Shown here piece by piece: positions 42,195 to 51,928 of a stretch of DNA of 53,536 nt (the stretch's first letter is position 1; each line of letters opens with the position of its first letter). The translations under genes and the position numbers were made by a program. The notes under the pieces are model-generated. The model was not told the DNA's origin. It was given only the letters and a program-made list of their open reading frames with translations, and ran no database searches. Location: contig JAGXSS010000052.1 in NCBI GenBank assembly GCA_018334055.1, positions 71,612 through 125,147 of the forward strand, read 5' to 3'. This DNA comes from Peptococcaceae bacterium (GTDB lineage: Bacteria; Bacillota; UBA994).

Positions 42195-43682
42195 TTGCGC
42201 CAAAACTCATTGCTTGGTGGAACCGCAGTCTTGGCCGCAGTCGCGCTTATCAACCGCCTGGCTGGGTTTGCCTTTCGTGCCTACCTAGTACGGGCAGTGG
42301 GACAAGAGGCCCTAGGATTGTACCAGATGGCTTTTCCCCTCTACACGGGCATCGCTGGCGTGGCTACCGCAGGGATATCGGTTGGCGTAGCCAAAATTAC
42401 TACTGACCACCGCCAGCGAGGAAACCCGAGTGGTATTATCTCTACCCTTAAATCGGGATGCACTATCGCCCTCCTAACGGGCTTCCTCAGCATGCTGGCA
42501 CTATTTTTGGCTAGGCACCTCATCGCCGTTGACCTACTCAAAGACGAAAGGACCCTTATGCCATTACTGGCTCTCATTCCAGCGCTGCCCATCATCGCGC
42601 TGTGTGGCGCACTGCGTGGCTACTGCCAAGGCATGCGCTACATGTCTCTCGTGGCTATCGGCCTCTTTCTTGAGCAAGCGGCGCACATCGCCTTCTCCAT
42701 ACTAATTATTTCGCGCCTGAGTTCTTCGCCGCTGCCCACCATGGCCGCCGGATTGTCAGTGGGATATACCGGCGGTGAAATGGTGGGCCTAATCAGCATG
42801 GCGATCATGGTCATGCTGACGTTACGGCGGACCAATAAGGCGGCCCCAGTGCAATTGGCTCCGCTAGTAGGAATGGTGCTACCCGTAGCCACCGGGCGTA
42901 TCTTTCTCGCCCTCAGTGCCACCCTCAACAATGTACTTCTCCCCCGCTCGCTGCGGTTCATGGGCTACACAGCCACCGAAGCAGCAATAGCCTACGGACA
43001 ACTGACCGGAATGGCCGTCAGTGCTCTGTTTCTACCGGCTGTGCTGACCTTCCCCCTCGCGAGCAACCTGCTGCCGGCCATTGCCGAGAGCACCCACTCC
43101 TCCCTCCCTACGCAAAAGCAGCAACATTTTCTGCGTGGATTAAGGTATGCCCTGCTCCTCGGCTTCCCAGCCAGCATTCTGTTCGTTGCCGTAGGCCCAG
43201 AATTATGCCAAATTTTATTTGGGGTGCCTGAGGCTGGTCGGTTGCTCTCATTACTCGGATGGGTGGCATGGCTAGTATATCTCCAGCACATCACCACGGC
43301 GACATTACAGGGGCTGGGGAAACCATTTATTCCAACCCGAAATGCGGCTATAAGCACCTTACTCAGTAGTGGTGCAATCGTTGTCCTGTCACGCCTGTTC
43401 CCTTCTTTGGGCATAGTCGCCGCCGTGCTGGCCGTTATTGTCGGCATCAGCAGTGGGGCGATCCTCGGTCTCGTGGCCGTGCTGAAAATAACCGGCGGAA
43501 CTAGGGCCGCTCTTAGCATCATCTTGCGCGGAGCGATGGCAGCAGCCGCAGCACTATTTGCAACTCTAATTGTCCTCGGTCTCGGCATAGAAGGTTCCGT
43601 GGCACGCATTATGGGCGCGGGAGTAAGCACTGCCTTGGTTTTCTACGTGCTCGCCTTCGCCCTCAAGCTGCATCGCCCGTGA
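42195..43682 (+). CDS. spoVB: SpoVB/MurJ-like lipid-linked oligosaccharide flippase (MOP superfamily)
   Basis: 495-residue polytopic protein with about fourteen hydrophobic helices. The N-terminus GLYQMAFPLYTGIAGVATAGISVGVAKI resembles stage V sporulation protein B and related PST exporters, which move cell-wall or spore-cortex precursors across the membrane. TTG start follows AAGGAGGGAATGTC. Firmicutes carry several paralogues, so SpoVB itself is likely but not certain; it is not beside other spo genes here. Confidence 0.7.
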   Translation: MRQNSLLGGTAVLAAVALINRLAGFAFRAYLVRAVGQEALGLYQMAFPLYTGIAGVATAGISVGVAKITTDHRQRGNPSGIISTLKSGCTIALLTGFLSMLALFLARHLIAVDLLKDERTLMPLLALIPALPIIALCGALRGYCQGMRYMSLVAIGLFLEQAAHIAFSILIISRLSSSPLPTMAAGLSVGYTGGEMVGLISMAIMVMLTLRRTNKAAPVQLAPLVGMVLPVATGRIFLALSATLNNVLLPRSLRFMGYTATEAAIAYGQLTGMAVSALFLPAVLTFPLASNLLPAIAESTHSSLPTQKQQHFLRGLRYALLLGFPASILFVAVGPELCQILFGVPEAGRLLSLLGWVAWLVYLQHITTATLQGLGKPFIPTRNAAISTLLSSGAIVVLSRLFPSLGIVAAVLAVIVGISSGAILGLVAVLKITGGTRAALSIILRGAMAAAAALFATLIVLGLGIEGSVARIMGAGVSTALVFYVLAFALKLHRP

Positions 43683-43772
43683 CATGCTCCCACTCAGCCT
43701 TGAATAAAAAGGATTTTAGCAAATGGCGTCGAAGGTCGAAGGAAGATTAAAACCTTTGACAGGAGGACAACC

Positions 43773-44777
43773 ATGGACATACAAGAACTGCTCAGCGCCT
43801 ACTATGTTCTGGTCGTCAAAGAGGCCGAGCTTTTGACCACCGGGCGCATCAATCGCACCTATAAAGTCACCGCGAAAGACGGCTCTTCCTACTGCCTCAA
43901 GGTTTACAGCGATGCCGTTCTTGACAAGCGAATTCGTGACGGTCTCGAGGTGACCAATTACCTCGCTCCCCTCAGTTTTCCGGTGCCGCAAGTCATACCT
44001 ACCAAGGACCAACAAGAGCTACTGTGGCTTGACAACTGTCGCTACTTGCTACTTAAATTCATACCGGGCAGAAACATCCCCCGACGGCTGGTCGGTCAGT
44101 TGGAATGTTACAGCCTAGGGCAAATGCTAGGCAAGCTGCATCAGAACCTGCGCAACTTTCCCACCGCCGACAAGCTCTCGAACACGCTCTGGAAGGGCAG
44201 CCAAGCCACCCTGCCGCGCGTTTTCGATTTGCTAAAGACCGTCCAAGCCAAGGAGAGCCAGGACGAGTTTGATGCTTTCGCCCTCAATTCTTTGACTTAC
44301 CGCATTCAAGCTCTGCAAAGCTTCGACGTTGCGCCTGAGCAATTTTTCCACTTAGCCCGCCAGGCGATTCACGGGGACTACCACCTCGACAACATCATCT
44401 TTAACGAAAACGGCCAGGTCAGCGGGGTGCTTGACTTTGACCAGACCTGCTATGCCTTCCCCTCACTGGAGCTGATGCGAGTGATTAGCTTTACTTGCTT
44501 CGACCAGGGCACTTTCAACTACACACTGGCGGCACAAATCTTACGCGGTTATAAACAAACAGGGGTTAATCTCACCCCTGCCGACTACCTCGAAATGCCT
44601 AGGCTCTGGTATTGCCAACTCCTGCGTGGGCTATTTGGATTAAGTGAGCACTACACCGGTAACGCCGACCCCCGGCAGGACGAGGCCGCCCTAGACAGAC
44701 ACCACACCATGGTCTGGCTAGGCAACAACCTGCAACAAGTTAAGGATTTTGTCTTTGCCACAACTACAGAGCAGTAG
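43773..44777 (+). CDS. Aminoglycoside phosphotransferase-fold (APH) kinase
   Basis: 334 residues. Unlike the CotS-like gene at 12665 it keeps the catalytic machinery: IHGDYHLDNIIF (Brenner motif HxDxxxxN) and VLDFDQTCY, with GRINRTYKVTAKDGSSYCLKVYS as ATP-binding lobe. Resembles homoserine-kinase-like and choline/ethanolamine-like small-molecule kinases, so substrate is open. ATG follows GACAGGAGGACAACC. It sits between the SpoVB-like flippase and a convergent S9 peptidase; a CotS-type coat protein is an alternative. Confidence 0.8.
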   Translation: MDIQELLSAYYVLVVKEAELLTTGRINRTYKVTAKDGSSYCLKVYSDAVLDKRIRDGLEVTNYLAPLSFPVPQVIPTKDQQELLWLDNCRYLLLKFIPGRNIPRRLVGQLECYSLGQMLGKLHQNLRNFPTADKLSNTLWKGSQATLPRVFDLLKTVQAKESQDEFDAFALNSLTYRIQALQSFDVAPEQFFHLARQAIHGDYHLDNIIFNENGQVSGVLDFDQTCYAFPSLELMRVISFTCFDQGTFNYTLAAQILRGYKQTGVNLTPADYLEMPRLWYCQLLRGLFGLSEHYTGNADPRQDEAALDRHHTMVWLGNNLQQVKDFVFATTTEQ

Positions 44778-44778
44778 C

Positions 44779-46788
44779 CTACTTTACTGTTTCCAAGAAC
44801 CAACCGACCACCTGGCGCAAATTCTCAAGGCGCAGCTTTGGCTTCCCACTGCGGGTCAGTTCATGGTTTGACCCCGGAAAGCGAACTAGGCGGGTCTTCA
44901 CGCCGAGCTTCTTGAGGTAGACATAGAACTGCTCCCCTTGCTCAATGGGGCAACGCATGTCTTGCTCAGAATGGAGGACTAAAGTCGGGGTCACTACATT
45001 CTTGACGTAGGTAATCGGCGAATGCTTGAGAAGCAACGCGGCATGATCCCAAGGGTTACCAAGGAGCTCGTACTCCGTAAATGTATACCCAATATCGCTA
45101 ACGCCATAGAAACTCAGCCAGTTAGAAATACTGCGATGGGTCACCGCGCCCTTGAAACGGTTGGTGTGGCCCACTATCCAGTTCGTCATAAAACCACCAT
45201 AGCTGCCCCCAGTCACGCCAAGGCGCTCTTTATCCACCCAGGGCAACTTGACTACATGGTCTACCGCGAGCATAAGATCGGCATAGTCATTGCCGCCGTA
45301 ATCTCCCCGTACAGCATCCACAAAGTCCTGTCCATAACCATGACTGCCGCGGGGGTTAGTAAAGAGCACCCCAAAACCGTTGTTGGCGAGGAGCTGAAAC
45401 TCGTAGAAGAAAGAACAGCCATACTGCGTGTGTGGGCCGCCATGGATTTCGAGAATTACAGGGTACTCCTGCCCTTGGGCAAAGTTAGTCGGCTTCATCA
45501 ACCAGCCTTGCACATCCCATCCGGACACTCCCTTGTACCAGAATTCGTCCGGTTCGCTCAAGTCGACCTCGTCAAGCAAAGCTTGGTTGACGAAGGTGAG
45601 CTGTCTCTCGCTACCATCCGCCAGAAGCACAAAGATCTCGGCCGGCCGCAAGAACGTCGCTGCGCACACGGCGGCAGTCTGGCCCGCTTGATCAAAGGTG
45701 AGACCCTGCACGTGGCGCCTCCCCCGGGTAACTTGGTCCACCGTTTGGGTCGCTATCTCTAGGACGTAGACATGGGTGTCCCCACGGTCACTGGCCAAGA
45801 AGTACAGGCGCTGGCCGTCTGGGGCATAGACCAAGGCATCGCCGCCTTCACCATAACGGCAATCGGAGTTGGTTTGGTCACCTATGCTGCGATCAAAGCC
45901 CCGTGTAAGACAAACAGGCTCTCCCCCCTCAAGCCCTACCAGCCAGATGCGCTGCAGCGTCGCGGAACGATACTCATGCTGGTGGCCTAGATAAGCCACT
46001 TTTTTTCCGTCAGGCGACCATGTTGGGTGAGCCGCCGGACCGGGCGTCCTAGTCAAGCGCAATATGTCTCTAGACTCCACCGTGAGCACATAGATATCGC
46101 TTTGGTAAGGAGAAAACTCTCTATCGGCATCGCAATTACTACTCACGGCCAAATAGGCCCCACAGGGCGACCACTGGGGGTCATGGTAGTCCGCATCGCC
46201 AAATGTCAAGCGGCGCGGGGCACCGCCTTGAATGTTAATGACCCAGACATGGCTTGTTTTGTCATCTAGGAGCCCCATGCTCTCATCCGACTTGTACTTG
46301 ATGCGCTCAACTACCACAGCTTCTTCGCGACGGCTTTTCTCTTCGTTTTCCTTATCTGCAGCTGTGCGGGGCTTACTCAGCCACGCTTCCTCGCCTTGCG
46401 CCGAGCGAGAGACGAAGGCCAGGCTTTGGCCATCAGGAGACCAAGTAGGATTGGCGGCACCATAGCGCATAGTCGTTACCTGTTCTGCCTCTCCGCCGCG
46501 CTTTAAGTTTAACACCCAGACCTGTTTATCTCCGCTACGGTCTGAAACAAAGGCCATCTTTGTGCCGCAAGGAGAAAAACGCGGCGTGGTTTCAACTTTG
46601 CCGCCTGCCGTAAACTGACGTAGCGCACCCCCGTCGGTCGGCACGACAAAGATATGCGAACGATATTCCATCGTCTCGCTGTCAATGTGCGTCTTGACGC
46701 AGGCAATGTCTGCTCCATCGGGGGATATGACCGGAGACGAAAGAAACTGCATTTTTAGCAAGTCGTTCTGTTGCAAGGGTCGCTTCAC
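44779..46788 (-). CDS. S9-family prolyl oligopeptidase-type serine peptidase
   Basis: 669 residues. An N-terminal beta-propeller (WD40/TolB-like repeats such as PTWSPDGQSLAFVS and HPTWSPDGKKVAYLG) is followed by an alpha/beta-hydrolase domain. Catalytic Ser is in GVTGGSYGGFMTNW, Asp in HSEQDMRCPIEQ and His in PGSNHELTRSG. Most like acylaminoacyl-peptidases or dipeptidyl peptidases of the S9C group. No signal peptide, so cytoplasmic. GTG at 46788 follows GGGAGGTAATAAT. Confidence 0.92.
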   Translation of the reverse strand: MKRPLQQNDLLKMQFLSSPVISPDGADIACVKTHIDSETMEYRSHIFVVPTDGGALRQFTAGGKVETTPRFSPCGTKMAFVSDRSGDKQVWVLNLKRGGEAEQVTTMRYGAANPTWSPDGQSLAFVSRSAQGEEAWLSKPRTAADKENEEKSRREEAVVVERIKYKSDESMGLLDDKTSHVWVINIQGGAPRRLTFGDADYHDPQWSPCGAYLAVSSNCDADREFSPYQSDIYVLTVESRDILRLTRTPGPAAHPTWSPDGKKVAYLGHQHEYRSATLQRIWLVGLEGGEPVCLTRGFDRSIGDQTNSDCRYGEGGDALVYAPDGQRLYFLASDRGDTHVYVLEIATQTVDQVTRGRRHVQGLTFDQAGQTAAVCAATFLRPAEIFVLLADGSERQLTFVNQALLDEVDLSEPDEFWYKGVSGWDVQGWLMKPTNFAQGQEYPVILEIHGGPHTQYGCSFFYEFQLLANNGFGVLFTNPRGSHGYGQDFVDAVRGDYGGNDYADLMLAVDHVVKLPWVDKERLGVTGGSYGGFMTNWIVGHTNRFKGAVTHRSISNWLSFYGVSDIGYTFTEYELLGNPWDHAALLLKHSPITYVKNVVTPTLVLHSEQDMRCPIEQGEQFYVYLKKLGVKTRLVRFPGSNHELTRSGKPKLRLENLRQVVGWFLETVK

Positions 46789-46869
46789 ATTATTACCTCC
46801 CAGAATTGTTCTGCCTCACTTAACTTATTAGGCGGCAAGGCCGATTTTCCTTCGTCGGGCGAAAAATAT

Positions 46870-47985
46870 TCATCTCTGTATGCGGTCAATCCAGGGGGTT
46901 ACCCGCAATTGCTGTTTTAACGCCCTGTAGGGGAGTTCTCTCTCTTTGTGCTGGGCTTTCTCGGCGCGGATCATAATGTTTTTGGGGGTGTCCAGTGGGG
47001 AGACATATTCCACCACGCTTACCTTGTACCCCCTTGCCTCGAGCGCTAAAACCCGCAACCCATCGGTGATTGTGTCCGCCAGCCGCTGTTTGAGGACAGG
47101 GTGTAACGCCACATCCTGTAAGAACCCGTAGTCGATTTCCTCGGTCAAGGCCGCTTGGCAGCACGGTACGGCAATAATGAACTGTGCCTGGAGGTAGAGA
47201 CCAAGCGCAATTGCGTGGTCGGTGGCAGTATCGCAGGCATGCAAGCTGAGGACCATGTTGACATTCTTCATGGGCGTGTAATCCGCTAGGTCCGCTACGG
47301 TAAACTCCATATTGCGATAGTTCAGCTGCTGTTGTATGCTTTTTGAGGCCTTAATGACATCTTCATTGCTATCTATGCCCAAGAAGTAGCATTTCTTGCC
47401 GAGTACCTCATGGAGGTAGTAATTGAGGGCAAAAGACAAGTACGACTTACCGCATCCGGAATCAAGCACCACAAGTTCCTCTCCCTGTGGCCAGGATAGC
47501 AGCATATGGGCCAAGAGCTCCACAAAACGATCAACCTGGTAATACTTGCGCCGCTTATCCCCTTTGATTTCGCCGTTTGCGCCCATGATGCCAATAGCGG
47601 TCAGCAATTTTTTCGCCTGCGCCGCCTTGATGAAAGACTGACGCGTGCCAGCCACCACCTTCTCCGCACTCAGAAACTGTTGGGCTTGCGTTTGCAATTT
47701 AAGTTTTCCCCCATGGTAGGTCAAAACAGTGAGGGTGCTGCGCAGGGCGCACTCTAGAGTAATGTTTTGCGACCCATGGAGGGTGGATGTCAAGAAAGCT
47801 AAGAGACTCGAGCCAGGCACTTCCTCTGCCCTTCCCTCCCTAGGGGTGACCATGAAGCTGGCCCTCTCCCACATGGGGCGAATGATTAAGTGCCGCTCAT
47901 CGCTAGCGAGGGTCAGTTGCTGAAAGTCATCGCCACACATTTTTTCAACTAACAAGGCCACCGACGAAACTAGTCGTGCATCCAA
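46870..47985 (-). CDS. SAM-dependent methyltransferase (Methyltransf_32-like)
   Basis: About 371 residues. The C-terminal half is a Rossmann-fold methyltransferase: VVLDSGCGKSYLSFALNYYL (motif I), GIDSNEDVIKAS, and SLHACDTATDHAIALG. The N-terminal half is uncharacterised. TTG at 47985 is preferred because GAGGTGA lies just upstream; the open frame reaches 48075, but starting there would overlap the divergent LemA start and leave no promoter space. Substrate unknown; relatives have been linked to rRNA or protein modification, which I cannot confirm. Confidence 0.72.
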   Translation of the reverse strand: MDARLVSSVALLVEKMCGDDFQQLTLASDERHLIIRPMWERASFMVTPREGRAEEVPGSSLLAFLTSTLHGSQNITLECALRSTLTVLTYHGGKLKLQTQAQQFLSAEKVVAGTRQSFIKAAQAKKLLTAIGIMGANGEIKGDKRRKYYQVDRFVELLAHMLLSWPQGEELVVLDSGCGKSYLSFALNYYLHEVLGKKCYFLGIDSNEDVIKASKSIQQQLNYRNMEFTVADLADYTPMKNVNMVLSLHACDTATDHAIALGLYLQAQFIIAVPCCQAALTEEIDYGFLQDVALHPVLKQRLADTITDGLRVLALEARGYKVSVVEYVSPLDTPKNIMIRAEKAQHKERELPYRALKQQLRVTPWIDRIQR

Positions 47986-48074
47986 ACAATTCACCTCAAA
48001 ATCATCGAAACTTAGGGTCTGTTCCTGCGTAGTATGCTTGTAGCGGCAACAATCATCAATGAGGAGTGAGTACA

Positions 48075-48653
48075 ATGAACCAACAAGGGCGCATTCTCGG
48101 AGTTTTACTGGTTATTGTCGGCTTAATTGCCGTCGCGGGGCTTTTCTTGGCGGGCTCATACAATAGCTTTGTGAGCCTGTCTCAGGGTGTCGACGCCCAG
48201 TATGCAGTCATTGAGAGCAAGTTGCAGCGACGCTTTGACCTCATCCCTAACTTAGTAGAAACAGTAAAGGGACATATGGCGCATGAACAAGAAGTCTTTG
48301 GCAATATTGCCGAGGCTAGAGCCAAAATGGCCGGCGCCCGCACAGTTGACGAGAGGGTCACCGCCGGCAACGAACTCGAAGGAGCCTTAAGCAGACTCCT
48401 CGTCGTTATGGAGAACTACCCCCAACTTAAGGCACAAGAATCCGTCAGCCGCTTGATGGACGAATTAGCCGGCGCAGAAAACCGTATCAGCGTCGAACGC
48501 GACAACTACAATGCGATAGTTCGGCAGTACAACACGCGCATCCTTTCTTTTCCGGCCGTGCTACTCTCCCGCATGTTTGGCTACGCCAGTCGCCCGTACT
48601 TTCAGGCCGCCGATGGCGCTGAGCAAGCCCCTCGTGTCAATCTTGGCAACTAA
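48075..48653 (+). CDS. lemA: LemA family protein
   Basis: 192 residues with one N-terminal transmembrane helix (about 7-28) and a helical domain showing YNSFVSLSQGVDAQYAVIES, QRRFDLIPNLVETVKG and NYPQLKAQESVSRLMDEL, the LemA signature set. Function unknown, membrane anchored. ATG at 48075 follows GAGGAGTGAGTACA. It is 18 bases upstream of a TPM-domain protein; LemA and TPM-domain genes are paired in many bacteria. Confidence 0.93.
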   Translation: MNQQGRILGVLLVIVGLIAVAGLFLAGSYNSFVSLSQGVDAQYAVIESKLQRRFDLIPNLVETVKGHMAHEQEVFGNIAEARAKMAGARTVDERVTAGNELEGALSRLLVVMENYPQLKAQESVSRLMDELAGAENRISVERDNYNAIVRQYNTRILSFPAVLLSRMFGYASRPYFQAADGAEQAPRVNLGN

Positions 48654-48671
48654 TTTCTGGGGGAGATGACC

Positions 48672-49436
48672 ATGAAAAGAGCCTTGGCTTTGGCCTTAAT
48701 GGTGCTGTTCTTAGTTCTCTTGCCCAGTGCGGCAGTGGGACAAGTTCCGGCACGGCCACCTCAACTGACCTTCGTCAATGACTATGCCAACTTGCTATCT
48801 GCCTCCCAAAGAGATGCCCTCACCCAGGTGCTGCAAGGCATCGAACAGGCGACCACCGCCGAGATGGTCGTGGTCACTGTGCCTGACCTCGGCGGAGCAG
48901 ATGCCTTTACTTTCTCCCAGCAACTTTTCACTGAGTGGGGCCTCGGTAAGAAAGACAAGAACAACGGATTGCTCATTATGGTCAGCCTGCGCGAGCGCGA
49001 GTTTCGTTTTCACACGGGCTATGGCCTCGAGGGTTTGCTGCCCGATAGCTACCTCGGCGGTCTCATACGGCAGTACATCACCCCCGCCTTTGGCGAAGGC
49101 CGCTTCTATGATGGCTTAGCGCTGGCACTCCTAAGTGCCGACGGCATTGTGCCACGCCTAGAGCGCGAGTACAATGTCAAAATAGATGCCACGGGCGTCG
49201 CCCTACCGGGAACAGGTGAGGCTTCTTTGACGAACATGCTCGGGGGTGCTGCCTTCTTCGTCATCTTCCTTTTGCTCATGATGACGAGGGGAGGGCGCGG
49301 CATGCTCTGGTTTCTCCTTGGGCACAGCATGGGTCGGAGCTCGCGTGGCTTTGGCGGCAACAACCGCGGTGGCTTTGGTGGCGGTGGCTTTGGTGGCGGG
49401 CGCTCGGGCGGCGGCGGTGCCGGCGGCAGGTGGTAG
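48672..49436 (+). CDS. TPM-domain (YgcG-like) membrane protein
   Basis: 254 residues. A signal peptide (MKRALALALMVLFLVLLPS) precedes a TPM domain (about 33-150, with FVNDYANLLS, ATTAEMVVVTVPDLGG and FRFHTGYGLEGLLPDSYLG), a transmembrane helix (about 190-215) and a Gly-rich C-tail (RGGFGGGGFGGGRSGGGG). ATG at 48672 follows GGGGGAG by six bases; ATG at 48666 is too near that site. Encoded with LemA. Linked in other bacteria to photosystem or membrane-protein maintenance; here the role is unknown. Confidence 0.9.
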   Translation: MKRALALALMVLFLVLLPSAAVGQVPARPPQLTFVNDYANLLSASQRDALTQVLQGIEQATTAEMVVVTVPDLGGADAFTFSQQLFTEWGLGKKDKNNGLLIMVSLREREFRFHTGYGLEGLLPDSYLGGLIRQYITPAFGEGRFYDGLALALLSADGIVPRLEREYNVKIDATGVALPGTGEASLTNMLGGAAFFVIFLLLMMTRGGRGMLWFLLGHSMGRSSRGFGGNNRGGFGGGGFGGGRSGGGGAGGRW

Positions 49437-49439
49437 CCC

Positions 49440-50417
49440 CTACCGCACGCCCATGGCCTCTTGCACACGGCGCAGCGTAACGCTGGCCACCGCGCGGGCC
49501 TTGGCAGCCCCCTCGGCTAGCACCGCGTCCAAATCAGTGGACTGCAGAATGTTGTAGACCTCGCGACGAATGGGTTCTAGCACGGCGATAACCACGCTCG
49601 CGGTGTCTTTCTTCAAATCGCCGTAGCCCCGGCCCGCAAAAATCTCCTCTAACACGGCCATCGAACGGCCACTAGACAAGGAGTTTATAACTAAGAGATT
49701 GGACACCCCGGGCTTGTGCTCGGGGTCATACTTTATCTCTGACCCGACGTCGGTCACCGCCCGCATAATCTTTTTCTGGATCTGCTCAGGGGTGTCTAGC
49801 AGGCTAATGTAACTCGCCGGTACCGGGTTTGACTTACTCATCTTCTTCGTCGGCTCATCTAAGGACATGATGCGCGCCCCTAACTTGGCGACCTGATGCT
49901 CAGGCACCACGAACACATCCCCAAATCTTTGGTTAAAACGCAAGGCAATATCGCGGCAGAGCTCAATGTGTTGCCTTTGGTCCTCCCCCACCGGCACCAG
50001 TGAAGTGTCGTAGAGCAAGATGTCCGCCGCCTGCAAGACCGGATATGTATAAAGGCCAACGGCAACGCTGTCCTTGCCCTCCGCCTTTTCTTTGAACTGA
50101 ACCATGCGGCTAAGCTCACCTAAGTAACTCATGCACTGCAGGAGCCACGCCAGCTCACTATGCTCGGGCACCTGCGACTGCACAAACAAAGTCGCCCTTT
50201 GCGGGTCAATCCCTGCCGCCAGATACACCGCAGCCAGAATTTTCACCTGTTCGCGTAGCACCGCTGGGTCCTTGGGGAGAGTGAGGGCGTGCAAATCTAC
50301 TATGCAGTAAAAGGCCTCGTGCTCATACTGTCTCGCCACGAAGTGCTGTAATGCCCCAAGATAGTTGCCCAAGGTGATAACTCCCGAAGGCTGAATGCCG
50401 GAAAATACTCTGGCCAT
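49440..50417 (-). CDS. trpS: Tryptophanyl-tRNA synthetase
   Basis: 325 residues, class Ic. SGIQPSGVITLGNYLGAL (about 6-23) holds the HIGH-like T/HxGN region, and KKMSKSNP (about 194-201) the KMSKS loop. VQFKEKAEG and YPVLQAADILLYD are typical of TrpRS. It joins tryptophan to tRNA(Trp). ATG after AAAGGGGCATAAACC. It lies 22 bases after glyS, so both are likely on one transcript; no T-box fits in that gap. Confidence 0.97.
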   Translation of the reverse strand: MARVFSGIQPSGVITLGNYLGALQHFVARQYEHEAFYCIVDLHALTLPKDPAVLREQVKILAAVYLAAGIDPQRATLFVQSQVPEHSELAWLLQCMSYLGELSRMVQFKEKAEGKDSVAVGLYTYPVLQAADILLYDTSLVPVGEDQRQHIELCRDIALRFNQRFGDVFVVPEHQVAKLGARIMSLDEPTKKMSKSNPVPASYISLLDTPEQIQKKIMRAVTDVGSEIKYDPEHKPGVSNLLVINSLSSGRSMAVLEEIFAGRGYGDLKKDTASVVIAVLEPIRREVYNILQSTDLDAVLAEGAAKARAVASVTLRRVQEAMGVR

Positions 50418-50439
50418 GGTTTATGCCCCTTTCTCGAAC

Positions 50440-51825
50440 TCACCCGACTGACGGCGAAGATGCCTGCATGCTGGCCAAGATGTAGGCCGCAATTTCTGCG
50501 ATGGGTAGACGCACCTGGCTCATACTGTCGCGTTCGCGCACGGTAACTGCGCCATCGTTAAGTGTCTCAAAATCGACAGTGACGCAGTAAGGCGTACCGA
50601 TTTCATCTTGACGGCGATAGCGCTTGCCGATGCTACCGGCATCATCATACTCCACCATGAATTGCTTGGCGAGGCTGTGGTAAACCTTCTCGGCTTCGCC
50701 GCTTAATTTCTTACTGAGCGGTAAAATAGCGGCCTTGATCGGGGCAATGGTCGGGTGTAATCGCAACACCACACGAGAATCGCCTTCGGAAAGCTGTTCT
50801 TCATCGTAAGCATCGACCAAGAGAGCTAGGGCCAAACGCTCCACCCCCAGGGAAGGCTCAATGACATAGGGCACGAACTTCTCGTTGGTTTCTGGGTCAA
50901 GAAAGCGCAAGTCCTCCTTGGACCGCTCCATATGTGCCTTTAAGTCGAAGTCCGTGCGGTCGGCAATCCCCCAGAGTTCTCCCCACCCAAAGGGGAAACG
51001 GTACTCGATGTCGGTCGTGGCCGCGCTGTAGTGGCTTAGCTCCTCCTTGGCATGGTCGCGCAGGCGGACACTCTCTGTTTTGAGGCCAATCATCAGCAAC
51101 CACTCATGACAAAACGCACGCCAGTAGGCGAACCACTCCAAATCTGTGCCCGGCCGGCAGAAAAATTCGAGCTCCATCTGCTCAAACTCGCGCGTACGAA
51201 AAATAAAATTGCCGGGGGTAATTTCGTTGCGAAAGGACTTGCCGATTTGTCCTACGCCAAAAGGCAATTTGCGCCGCGTGGTACGTGCGATATTGCGGAA
51301 GTTTACAAAAATTCCTTGGGCAGTTTCGGGGCGCAGGTAGATCTCAGCGCGAGAATCATCTGTAACCCCTTGATAGGTCTTAAACATAAGGTTGAACTGC
51401 CTTATGTCCGTAAAATCATGCGCACCGCACTTCGGGCACTTTATGCCCTCGGAGACTATATAGGCCCGTAATTCCGCTTGCGACCACCCATCGACACTCC
51501 TCTTGGCAACTTCCTCAATGAGGTGGTCCGCCCGAAAACGACTTTTGCAGGCCCGACAATCGATGAGGGGGTCAGAAAAACCACCCACGTGACCACTGGC
51601 CACCCAAGTCTCGGGGTTCATGAGAATGGCCGAGTCGAGGCCAACATTGTAGGGCGATTCTTGGACGAACTTTTGCCACCAGAGTTTCTTAATATTATTC
51701 TTTAGTTCGACACCTAAGGGGCCGTAGTCCCAGGTGTTGGCGAGCCCCCCATAAATCTCAGACCCGGCAAAAATATAGCCTCGGCCCTTGCACAGCGCAA
51801 CTATTTTTTCCATGGTTACCGACAT
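50440..51825 (-). CDS. glyS: Glycyl-tRNA synthetase, single-chain (eukaryote-like) type
   Basis: 461 residues, class II homodimer form (not the GlyQ/GlyS heterotetramer). Motifs: [25 protein letters not shown] at the start, motif 2 [20 protein letters not shown], motif 3 [17 protein letters not shown], plus the two CxxC pairs CRACKSRF and CPKCGAHD of the zinc site. ATG after AAAGGGGATTTTTT. A promoter is seen at 51852-51880. Confidence 0.97.
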   Translation of the reverse strand: MSVTMEKIVALCKGRGYIFAGSEIYGGLANTWDYGPLGVELKNNIKKLWWQKFVQESPYNVGLDSAILMNPETWVASGHVGGFSDPLIDCRACKSRFRADHLIEEVAKRSVDGWSQAELRAYIVSEGIKCPKCGAHDFTDIRQFNLMFKTYQGVTDDSRAEIYLRPETAQGIFVNFRNIARTTRRKLPFGVGQIGKSFRNEITPGNFIFRTREFEQMELEFFCRPGTDLEWFAYWRAFCHEWLLMIGLKTESVRLRDHAKEELSHYSAATTDIEYRFPFGWGELWGIADRTDFDLKAHMERSKEDLRFLDPETNEKFVPYVIEPSLGVERLALALLVDAYDEEQLSEGDSRVVLRLHPTIAPIKAAILPLSKKLSGEAEKVYHSLAKQFMVEYDDAGSIGKRYRRQDEIGTPYCVTVDFETLNDGAVTVRERDSMSQVRLPIAEIAAYILASMQASSPSVG

Positions 51826-51851
51826 AAAAAATCCCCTTTCCTCTTGTCGGG

Positions 51852-51880
51852 ATTATAGCAGAGCCAGGGCACGCGCGCAA
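51852..51880 (-). promoter_or_regulatory. glyS promoter with overlapping inverted repeat
   Basis: Minus strand TTGCGC, 17 bases, TATAAT, 27 bases before the glyS ATG. A perfect 9-base inverted repeat (AGGGCACGC at 51866-51874 and GCGTGCCCT at 51906-51914) includes part of the spacer, so it could bind a regulator or form a hairpin after hisS. No T-tract follows, so it is not a normal terminator. Confidence 0.6.
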
Positions 51881-51928
51881 TCACAACGCGGCTACCTACC
51901 CAGCAGCGTGCCCTTTCTCGCTCGGACT

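Noticed and set aside
47986-48075. 30-residue extension of the methyltransferase
   Set aside because: It would begin at the lemA ATG and leave no promoter; a TTG with GAGGTGA at 47985 is better.
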